Source: Micromonospora chokoriensis (GTDB lineage: Bacteria; Actinomycetota; Actinomycetes; Mycobacteriales; Micromonosporaceae). Taken from it: DNA of 64,000 nucleotides. Below, in pieces: positions 58,456 through 64,000 of this stretch (positions are counted from its first letter, which is position 1; each line of letters begins with the position of its first letter). The translations under genes were made by a program, and so were the position numbers. The notes under the pieces are model-generated. The model ran no database searches. It saw nothing but the letters and a program-made list of their open reading frames with translations, and was not told the DNA's origin. The stretch is taken from positions 124,001 to 188,000 of the forward strand of contig NZ_JOAN01000007.1 of the NCBI RefSeq assembly GCF_000718555.1, given 5' to 3'.

Positions 58456-59301
58456 ATGCTGCGTGTCGCCATTCCCAACAAGGGCACCCTGGCCGAACCG
58501 GCCGCCCAGATGCTGCGCGAGGCGGGCTACCGCCAGCGCACCGACCCCAAGGACCTCGTCTGCCGAGACGAGGCCAACGACGTCGAATTCTTCTACCTGC
58601 GCCCGAAGGACATCGCCACCTACGTCGGCTCCGGTGACCTCGACCTCGGGATCACCGGTCGAGACCTGCTGATCGACTCGGCGGCGCCGGCCGAGGAGGT
58701 CGTCGACCTCGCCTTCGGTCGGGCCACCTTCCGCTTCGCCGCCCGCCCCGACGACATCGCCTCCGTGCAGGAGTTGGGCGGTCACCGGATCGCCACCGCG
58801 TACCCGGGGCTGGTCGAGCGGCACCTCGGCGAGGTGGGGGTCAAGGCCGACGTGATCCGCCTCGACGGCGCGGTGGAGAACGCCGTACGCCTCGGTGTCG
58901 CCGACGTGATCGCGGACGTGGTGGAGACCGGAGCGACCCTGCGCCAGGCGGGCCTGGTGGTCTTCGGCGAGCCGCTGCTGCGCTCGTCGGCGGTGCTGGT
59001 CCGTCGGGCCGGCGCGCCCGCACAACCGCAGGCCGAGCAGTTGCTGCGCCGCCTGCACGGCGTGCTGGTGGCCCGCCGCTACGTGATGCTCGCCTACGAC
59101 GTGCCGGCCGGTCTGCTGGACCGGGCCAGCGGCCTCACCCCGGGCATCGAATCGCCCACCGTGTCACCGCTGCACCGCGAGGGCTGGGTGGCGGTGCAGG
59201 CGATGGTGCTCCGCGACGACGTCCACCGCATCATGGACGAGCTGTACGAGCTGGGCGCTCGCGCCATCCTCGTCACCAACATCCACGCCTGCCGCCTCTG
59301 A
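58456..59301 (+). CDS. hisG: ATP phosphoribosyltransferase (long form)
   Basis: 281 residues, the long HisG type with a C-terminal ACT-like regulatory domain (about 205-281) that binds histidine for feedback inhibition. LRVAIPNKGTLAEPAAQMLREAGY, DLDLGITGRDLL and the PRPP motif DVIADVVETGATLRQAGL are intact. Preceded by AAGGAGCAC. Confidence 0.95.
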   Translation: MLRVAIPNKGTLAEPAAQMLREAGYRQRTDPKDLVCRDEANDVEFFYLRPKDIATYVGSGDLDLGITGRDLLIDSAAPAEEVVDLAFGRATFRFAARPDDIASVQELGGHRIATAYPGLVERHLGEVGVKADVIRLDGAVENAVRLGVADVIADVVETGATLRQAGLVVFGEPLLRSSAVLVRRAGAPAQPQAEQLLRRLHGVLVARRYVMLAYDVPAGLLDRASGLTPGIESPTVSPLHREGWVAVQAMVLRDDVHRIMDELYELGARAILVTNIHACRL

Positions 59302-59314
59302 GGCGGGCTAGAAC

Positions 59315-59398
59315 CGGCAAGATCGCGCTCGATCATTGAAGTAGTGGCCTCGGGCTCGACCGAGGCCACTAGATCATGGATCGAGCACGATCTTGCCG
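59315..59398. repeat. 84-base imperfect palindrome after hisG
   Basis: The left half (59315-59354) reads as nearly the reverse complement of the right half (59359-59398): CGGCAAGATCG and AGTGGCCTCG on one side, CGAGGCCACT and CGATCTTGCCG on the other, with small mismatches around CGATCATTGAA. It can form a long cruciform or terminator-like stem right after hisG. The size and quality go beyond an ordinary terminator and suggest a REP-like dispersed element. Confidence 0.7.
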
Positions 59399-59493
59399 CC
59401 GTGGCCGGTGGCCGGCGGTGGGGCGCCGGGTGGCGGGGTGGGCTCGGGGTGGTGGGTCGGCGGGTGGTGCGACTGATGGGCGAGTGCGAGTGG

Positions 59494-59499
59494 CAGACT
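59494..59499 (+). promoter_or_regulatory. Candidate -10 box, leaderless PH-domain gene
   Basis: CAGACT ends 6 bases before the GTG at 59506; no ribosome site in between, again a leaderless arrangement. Confidence 0.35.
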
Positions 59500-59505
59500 G
59501 GTGGG

Positions 59506-59979
59506 GTGAGTGAAACCGAGCTGGTCCGCCTGAAGCCCCGCCGCATTCGCGTGGTCTGCTGGTCGGCGGCGGCTGCCCTGGTGGTGGTCTTCGCTCTGGT
59601 CGCCACGTCGCTGAGCGGGCCGACCGGCGACGGTTACGGCAGCTTCCAGCGCGGCGACCAGATCGCCATGATCGGCCTGGGCATCTTCGGCGCGCTGGGT
59701 TTCCTGCTGTTCACCCGCCCGCGGGTGGAGGCGGACGCGCGCAGCATTCGGGTGCGTAACGTGATCAGCTCTTACGAGCTGCCCTGGGAGGTTGTCCGGG
59801 GTGTCCGCTTCGACCGGGGTGCCCCGTGGGCCAGCCTGGAGCTGCACGATGACGACCTGCTGCCGATGGTCGCCTTGCAGGCCGCCGACAAGGAGTTGGC
59901 CGTCGACGGGGTCCGCGCGCTGCGCCGGCTGCATGAAGCCCACCAGGCCCGCCTCGCCGAGCGCGCCGTCGGCCGCTGA
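59506..59979 (+). CDS. PH-domain (PH_6-like) membrane protein
   Basis: 157 residues. Two hydrophobic segments (about 15-35 and 53-72) are followed by a bacterial PH domain (about 75-140): VEADARSIRVRNVISSYELPWEVVRGVRFDRGAPWASLEL. Such proteins are common in actinobacteria with no assigned function. GTG 59506 gives VSETELVRLKPRR as start; longer in-frame starts contain low-complexity Gly/Arg sequence. Confidence 0.75.
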   Translation: MSETELVRLKPRRIRVVCWSAAAALVVVFALVATSLSGPTGDGYGSFQRGDQIAMIGLGIFGALGFLLFTRPRVEADARSIRVRNVISSYELPWEVVRGVRFDRGAPWASLELHDDDLLPMVALQAADKELAVDGVRALRRLHEAHQARLAERAVGR

Positions 59980-60002
59980 CCCAGCGCCGCTGACCCGCTG
60001 AC

Positions 60003-60019
60003 CTGCGGCTGACCCGCAG
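60003..60019 (+). terminator. Short hairpin after the PH-domain gene
   Basis: CTGCGG (60003-60008) with CCGCAG (60014-60019), loop of five. Weak as a terminator; no T-run. Confidence 0.3.
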
Positions 60020-60087
60020 ACCCCGCCGACCTCGGCGTCTCTGAACACCAGGTCGTGCCCGGTTTGGGAGTGGCCGGGGCGTCGGTG

Positions 60088-60096
60088 TAGTGTAAT
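60088..60096 (+). promoter_or_regulatory. infC: Candidate infC -10 region
   Basis: Overlapping TAGTGT (60088-60093) and TGTAAT (60091-60096), about 260 bases upstream of infC. If used, it yields a long structured leader containing the two hairpins listed next. Confidence 0.4.
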
Positions 60097-60106
60097 CAAG
60101 TCGACC

Positions 60107-60136
60107 AGGCTGTCTCCGCGTGCGAGCAGACAGCCT
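60107..60136 (+). promoter_or_regulatory. First hairpin in the infC leader
   Basis: AGGCTGTCT (60107-60115) pairs perfectly with AGACAGCCT (60128-60136), loop of 12. It lies just downstream of the candidate promoter. Confidence 0.45.
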
Positions 60137-60256
60137 TGAAAGTGGGGCGCCTGCTCCCACCCGAGTCACCGCTACGGTGTCCGGGTCCGGTCACCGGTTC
60201 CGGGCATGTCCCGGTGCTGGATGCGCGATCCTGTGATCGTGCTGACCGGTCGAGCG

Positions 60257-60288
60257 GGCCCTGGCATATGCCGGGGCCTTCTGCTTTT
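60257..60288 (+). terminator. Attenuator-like terminator in the infC leader
   Basis: GGCCCTGGCA (60257-60266) pairs with TGCCGGGGCC (60269-60278), nine Watson-Crick pairs and one G-T, followed directly by TTCTGCTTTT (60279-60288). This has the form of an intrinsic terminator and sits 67 bases before the infC start, so it probably regulates the infC-rpmI-rplT operon by attenuation. Confidence 0.6.
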
Positions 60289-60354
60289 CGGGTCGGTTCC
60301 CTCCTGGGAGCCGCAGGGGTCGGCGACAGAGCAGAAACGACTCGAGGAGGCCCC

Positions 60355-61023
60355 ATCAGCGTCGAACCACGCGTGAACGAGCAGATCCGGGCACGTGAGG
60401 TCCGACTGGTCGGCCCAGAGGGTGAGCAGGTGGGCATCGTCCCGCTGGAGCGCGCTCTTCAGCTGGCCGCGGACGTCGATCTGGACCTGGTCGAGGTTGC
60501 GCCGATGGCGCGCCCGCCGGTGTGCAAGCTCATGGACTTCGGCAAGTTCAAGTATGAGAGCGCACTGAAGGCGCGCGAAGCGCGGCGTAATCAGCAGCAG
60601 ACCGTCATCAAGGAAATGAAGCTTCGGCCGAAGATCGACCCGCACGACTACGAGACCAAAAAGGGTCACGTGGTGCGGTTCCTCAAGGCGGGCGACAAGG
60701 TCAAGGTGACGATCATGTTCCGCGGTCGCGAGCAGAGTCGTCCGGAGCTGGGTTACCGGCTCCTGCGCCGGCTCGAGTCCGAGATCACGGAACTGGGATA
60801 CGTCGAGGCCGCTCCGAAGCAGGACGGCCGGAACATGATCATGGTTCTCGCCCCGCATCGGGCCGTCAAGGCCTCCGCGGTCGCCGCCACGGCGTCTCGC
60901 GGCGGACCTCGGGACCGGGCAGCGGACGAGTCCGCCGCTCCGGAAGCCGATGAGACCGCGGCGGTCAGCGAGACCGCAGCAGCCGGTGACACCGGCCTCG
61001 CCGCCGACACCAGCAGCGAGTAA
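60355..61023 (+). CDS. infC: Translation initiation factor IF-3
   Basis: 222 residues from ATC 60355. The start is chosen because AGGAGG (60345-60350) lies four bases upstream and [20 protein letters not shown] is the normal IF3 N-terminus; non-AUG (AUU/AUC) starts are the known basis of infC autoregulation. GTG 60373 is the first conventional alternative and would remove six residues. N-domain to about 75, linker helix, C-domain ([33 protein letters not shown]) to about 170, then an acidic Ala/Glu/Asp-rich tail of about 50 residues common in actinobacteria. Confidence 0.93.
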   Translation: MSVEPRVNEQIRAREVRLVGPEGEQVGIVPLERALQLAADVDLDLVEVAPMARPPVCKLMDFGKFKYESALKAREARRNQQQTVIKEMKLRPKIDPHDYETKKGHVVRFLKAGDKVKVTIMFRGREQSRPELGYRLLRRLESEITELGYVEAAPKQDGRNMIMVLAPHRAVKASAVAATASRGGPRDRAADESAAPEADETAAVSETAAAGDTGLAADTSSE

Positions 61024-61043
61024 CAGGGGAGAAGACGTTCCAC

Positions 61044-61238
61044 ATGCCGAAGATGAAGAGCCACACGGGTATGGGTAAGCGGGTCAGGGTGACCGGCAAG
61101 GGCAAGATCGTTGCCCAGCAGGCCGGCCTGCGCCACAACCTGGAGAAGAAGCCCTCCACCCAGACCCGCCGGCTGACCGGCACGGTCGTGCTGGCCAAGG
61201 CCGACGTCAAGCGCATCAAGAAGCTGCTCGGCCGCTGA
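61044..61238 (+). CDS. rpmI: 50S ribosomal protein L35
   Basis: 64 residues, basic. MPKMKSHTGMGKRVRVTGKGKI and LEKKPSTQTRRLTGTVVL are typical. Second gene of the infC operon, 20 bases after infC, with GGGGAGAAG as ribosome site. Confidence 0.97.
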   Translation: MPKMKSHTGMGKRVRVTGKGKIVAQQAGLRHNLEKKPSTQTRRLTGTVVLAKADVKRIKKLLGR

Positions 61239-61270
61239 CGCGCGCCACCTTTACGTAATTAGGAGTTGAG

Positions 61271-61663
61271 ATGGCACGCGTCAAGCGGGCTGTAAACGCC
61301 CAGAAGAAGCGTCGTACCCTGCTGGAGTCCGCGAGTGGTTACCGCGGTCAGCGCTCCCGCCTGTACCGCAAGGCCAAGGAGCAGGTGCTGCACTCGATGC
61401 AGTACGCCTACCGGGACCGTCGCGACCGCAAGGGCGACTTCCGGCAGCTGTGGATTCAGCGGATCAACGCGGGCGCCCGGGCCAACGGGATGACCTACAA
61501 CCGTCTGATCCAGGGCCTGCGTCTGGCCGGCATCGAGGTCGACCGCAAGATCCTGGCCGACATGGCTGTCAACGACGCCGCCTCGTTCGCGGCGATCGTC
61601 GAGCTGGCCCGGGCCGCGGTCACGGCCGAGGGCACCGGCGGCGCGGCGGCTCAGGCCGCCTGA
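61271..61663 (+). CDS. rplT: 50S ribosomal protein L20
   Basis: 130 residues. [38 protein letters not shown] is the RNA-binding extension and the globular domain follows ([21 protein letters not shown]). In other bacteria L20 represses its own operon by binding the leader; whether that happens here is not visible. Ends with an Ala/Gly-rich tail. Confidence 0.97.
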   Translation: MARVKRAVNAQKKRRTLLESASGYRGQRSRLYRKAKEQVLHSMQYAYRDRRDRKGDFRQLWIQRINAGARANGMTYNRLIQGLRLAGIEVDRKILADMAVNDAASFAAIVELARAAVTAEGTGGAAAQAA

Positions 61664-61746
61664 TCCCCACGCACCAGAGCGAGGCGTCTCCCGTGTCGGC
61701 ACCGCCGTCCGGGGGGCGCCTCAATCGTGTCGGAGGAACGCACATC

Positions 61747-62544
61747 ATGGCCTTCACCCCGCGTACACCCAGGGTTGTCGCCGCCCGCCGCCTGCAACGC
61801 CGCCGGGACCGCGACGCCACTGCCCAATTCCTGGCCGAGGGCCCGCAGGCGGTCCGCGAGGCCCTCGCGCGGCCGGAGGTGGTCACCGAGTTGTTCGGTA
61901 CGCCCACCGCGCTCGACCGGTATCCGGAGTTGGCCGCCACGGCGGCCCGCGCCGACGTGCCGGTCTCCGAGGTGACCGACGATGCCCTCGCGGCGCTGAC
62001 CGAGACCGTCGCCCCACAGGGGTTGGTCGCCGTCTGCCGGCACCTGGACGTCTCACTGGAGCAGGCCCTCGCGGGTGCGCCCCGGCTGGTGGCGGTGCTC
62101 GCCGAGATCCGTGACCCGGGCAACGCCGGCACCGTGCTGCGCACCGCCGACGCGGCCGGTGCGGGTGCGGTGATCTTCGCCGGCGACGCCGTCGACCCGT
62201 ACAACGGTAAGTGTGTGCGGGCCTCGGCCGGCAGCCTCTTCCATGTCGACGTGGTGCGCGCTCCCGACCCGGTCGCGGTGGTCGACGCGCTGCGCGCCGC
62301 CGGGCTGTCGATCTTCGCCACCACCGGGTACGGCGACAACGACCTGGACGACCTGACCGACTACGGCCGGCTCGTCGGGCCCACCGCCTGGCTGTTCGGC
62401 TCCGAGGCGCACGGGCTGCCCGAGGAGTTGACCGCCGCCGCCGACACCACGGTGCGGGTGCCGCTGTACGGGCGCGCGGAGAGCCTCAACCTGGCTGCGG
62501 CCGCCGCGGTCTGCCTGTACGCTTCAGCGAGAGCGCAGCGCTGA
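61747..62544 (+). CDS. SpoU/TrmH-family RNA 2'-O-methyltransferase
   Basis: 265 residues. An N-terminal L30e-like substrate-binding domain (about 1-100) is followed by the SPOUT knot with all three motifs: EIRDPGNAGTVLRTADAAG (motif 1), AWLFGSEAHGLP (motif 2) and PLYGRAESLNLAAAAAV (motif 3). Likely modifies rRNA or tRNA; exact site unknown. ATG at 61747. This position between rplT and pheS is common in actinobacteria. Confidence 0.9.
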   Translation: MAFTPRTPRVVAARRLQRRRDRDATAQFLAEGPQAVREALARPEVVTELFGTPTALDRYPELAATAARADVPVSEVTDDALAALTETVAPQGLVAVCRHLDVSLEQALAGAPRLVAVLAEIRDPGNAGTVLRTADAAGAGAVIFAGDAVDPYNGKCVRASAGSLFHVDVVRAPDPVAVVDALRAAGLSIFATTGYGDNDLDDLTDYGRLVGPTAWLFGSEAHGLPEELTAAADTTVRVPLYGRAESLNLAAAAAVCLYASARAQR

Positions 62545-62604
62545 GGGGTGACCGCCTCCGGCGCGTCTGAAAGCGCGACTGACAGCAGGGGAGAGCATCC
62601 GCCC

Positions 62605-62664
62605 ATGAACGCGACACGGCGTTCGTTTAGCCAGCCCGCCGGTGTCGGCGGGCGGCGGGCCTGA
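62605..62664 (+). CDS. Candidate 19-residue leader peptide upstream of pheS
   Basis: An open frame ATG 62605 to TGA 62662-62664 with GGGGAGAG 8-16 bases upstream. The product begins MNATRRSFSQPAG and contains a single Phe. Its last third overlaps a strong hairpin (62634-62653). That layout is like an attenuation leader, though one Phe is too few for a classical phe leader. The candidate pheS -10 lies downstream of it, so its role is unclear. Confidence 0.35.
   Translation: MNATRRSFSQPAGVGGRRA
62634..62653 (+). terminator. Hairpin between the methyltransferase gene and pheS
   Basis: GCCCGCCG (62634-62641) pairs perfectly with CGGCGGGC (62646-62653), loop GTGT. No T-run follows. It could end the rRNA-methyltransferase transcript or act in a pheS leader. 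Confidence 0.5.
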
Positions 62665-62716
62665 CCTGCTCCCTGCGCAACTCCTACCGGCGGGCTGCGG
62701 CACAGCCGCGCGTCCG

Positions 62717-62722
62717 TAGACT
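62717..62722 (+). promoter_or_regulatory. pheS: Candidate -10 box for pheS
   Basis: TAGACT, 54 bases before the pheS ATG, the same hexamer as before efp and def. Confidence 0.45.
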
Positions 62723-62776
62723 CGCCTAGCCGCCCCGGTGAGGGCTGGCGCCGCCGTGAGGGAGTGCCCGTACGCC

Positions 62777-63856
62777 ATGAGCTATCGCAACGATCCGTAT
62801 GACCCGAAGCAGGTCGCCCTGCTCGACCCCGCTGCCCTGGCCGAGGCCGTCGCGGACGCCACGAAGGCGTTCGAGGCTGCCGCCGACCCGGACGCGCTGA
62901 CCGCGCTGCGCTCGGTGCACCTGGGTGACCGGTCACCGATCTCGCTGGCCCGCCGGGAGATCGGCGCGTTGCCGCCGGCTGCGAAGTCCGACGCCGGCAA
63001 GCGGGTTAACGAAGCCCGCCGGGCGATCGAGTCCGCGTACGCCGAGCGTGCCGAGGTGGTGGAGCGCGAGCAGGCCGAGCGGGTGCTGGTCGAGGAGCGG
63101 GTGGACGTCACCCTGCCCTACGACCGGCGTCCACGCGGTGCCCGGCACCCGTTGAGCACCCTGATGGAGTCGATCAGCGACCTCTTCGTCGGGATGGGCT
63201 ACGAGGTGGCCGAGGGGCCCGAGGTCGACCTGGAGTGGGTCAACTTCGACGCGTTGAACATCCCCGCCGACCATCCGGCGCGCGGGTTGATGGACACCTT
63301 CCACATCGCATCCTCCGATGGCTCCGCGGGCTCGGGCCTTGTTCTACGCACGCACACCTCGACGGTGCAGACCCGGACGATGCTCAGTCGCAAGCCGCCG
63401 ATCTACGTGATCGTGCCGGGTCGCGTCTACCGCACCGACGAGATCGACGCCACCCACAGCCCGGTGTTCCACCAGGCCGAGGGTCTGGTGGTCGACAAGG
63501 GCATCACGATGGCGCACCTGCGGGGCACCCTCGACCACTTCGCCCGGGCGATGTTCGGCCCCGAGGCGAAGACGCGGTGGCGGCCGCACTACTTCCCGTT
63601 CACCGAGCCGTCGGCGGAGTTCGACGTGTGGTTCCCGGAGCACCGCGACGGCCCGCAGTGGGTCGAGTGGGGTGGCTGCGGCATGGTCAACCCGCGGGTG
63701 CTGCGCGCCTGCGGCGTCGACCCGGAGGTCTACTCCGGATTCGCCTTCGGCATGGGCATCGACCGGACCCTGATGATCCGGCACGGGGTCAGCGACATCC
63801 GCCATCTCTTCGAGGGCGACGTGCGGTTCAGCCGCGCGCTCGGGACCGGGGCGTAG
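62777..63856 (+). CDS. pheS: Phenylalanyl-tRNA synthetase alpha subunit
   Basis: 359 residues. N-terminal coiled coil (about 15-100) for tRNA binding, then the class II core: [55 protein letters not shown] and the motif 3 end ([21 protein letters not shown]). ATG 62777 is chosen; GTG 62738 and 62756 are in frame but add unconserved residues. Followed 40 bases later by pheT. Confidence 0.96.
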   Translation: MSYRNDPYDPKQVALLDPAALAEAVADATKAFEAAADPDALTALRSVHLGDRSPISLARREIGALPPAAKSDAGKRVNEARRAIESAYAERAEVVEREQAERVLVEERVDVTLPYDRRPRGARHPLSTLMESISDLFVGMGYEVAEGPEVDLEWVNFDALNIPADHPARGLMDTFHIASSDGSAGSGLVLRTHTSTVQTRTMLSRKPPIYVIVPGRVYRTDEIDATHSPVFHQAEGLVVDKGITMAHLRGTLDHFARAMFGPEAKTRWRPHYFPFTEPSAEFDVWFPEHRDGPQWVEWGGCGMVNPRVLRACGVDPEVYSGFAFGMGIDRTLMIRHGVSDIRHLFEGDVRFSRALGTGA

Positions 63857-63896
63857 GCGATGCGGGTACGAGACACGGGAACGGTGGTCTGAAGTC

Positions 63897-64000
63897 ATGC
63901 GAGTTTCTGTCAGTTGGCTGCGGGAGTACGTCGACCTCCCCGCCGACCTGCCCACCGGTGACCTGGAGCAGGCCCTGGTCGACCTCGGCATCGAGGTCGA
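63897..64000 (+). CDS. pheT: Phenylalanyl-tRNA synthetase beta subunit (5' end only)
   Basis: The first 34 codons before the window ends: MRVSVSWLREYVDLPADLP is the usual PheT N-terminus. The gene is cut by the window edge, not by a mutation. Forms the heterotetramer with PheS. Confidence 0.92.
   Translation, partial: MRVSVSWLREYVDLPADLPTGDLEQALVDLGIEV

Overview
The window is a high-GC actinobacterial chromosome segment, most like Micromonosporaceae (Micromonospora or Salinispora type). The basis is strongly G/C-ending codons, many GTG/TTG starts, 1-8 nt gene overlaps, TAGACT/TACACT-like -10 boxes, a BldD regulator, mIHF, and the core gene order alaS-ruvX-mltG-aroE ... aroC-K-B-Q-efp-nusB-bldD-pyr-mihF-gmk-rpoZ-coaBC-metK-priA-def-fmt-rsmB-rpe-rib-hisE-hisG ... 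infC-rpmI-rplT-pheST. No tRNA, rRNA, CRISPR array, transposase or prophage was seen.

Layout. 1-7168: a membrane protein, two small envelope proteins, then alaS, ruvX, mltG and aroE. 7322-20875: a glycan/exopolysaccharide block that separates aroE from aroC. It encodes a secreted GH26-like hydrolase, a secreted beta-propeller, an acyltransferase, a Wzz-like co-polymerase with a decayed kinase domain, a Wzy/ligase-type polymerase, a Wzx flippase, a sulfotransferase, an APH-fold kinase, a split Alg14/Alg13 transferase and a GT2. 21010-25336: aroC, aroK, aroB, aroQ, efp and nusB, closed by a bidirectional terminator facing bldD. 26192-37038: the pyrimidine operon pyrR-B-C-carA-carB-pyrD, with a recognisable PyrR-binding loop on its leader, then a repeat-rich gap, bioA and pyrF. 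37217-42892: mihF, a guanylate kinase-like gene lacking its P-loop lysine, rpoZ, coaBC, metK and the helicase-dead actinobacterial PriA. 43051-47149: an unusual nucleotide kinase/ParB-like fusion, then def, fmt and rsmB. 47202-49064: two tandem paralogous lipoproteins on the minus strand. 49319-55507: rpe, a response regulator-GGDEF protein, and an FMN-riboswitch-controlled riboflavin operon (ribD, ribE, ribM, ribBA, ribH). 55554-58005: a minus-strand amino-acid-type ABC importer. 58139-59979: hisE, hisG and a PH-domain membrane protein. 60355-64000: infC with an ATC start, rpmI, rplT, an rRNA methyltransferase, pheS and the 5' end of pheT.

How the genes work together. Most of the window is housekeeping: chorismate, pyrimidine, riboflavin and SAM/CoA synthesis plus translation, with RNA-level control at several operons (PyrR loop, FMN riboswitch, an attenuator-like hairpin before infC). 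The accessory part is the glycan block. Its gene set is enough for Wzx/Wzy-type export and sulfation of a surface polysaccharide, but no priming glycosyltransferase is present, so it must rely on genes elsewhere. BldD (with an intact c-di-GMP-binding signature) and the REC-GGDEF protein give this region a possible link to c-di-GMP-controlled development.
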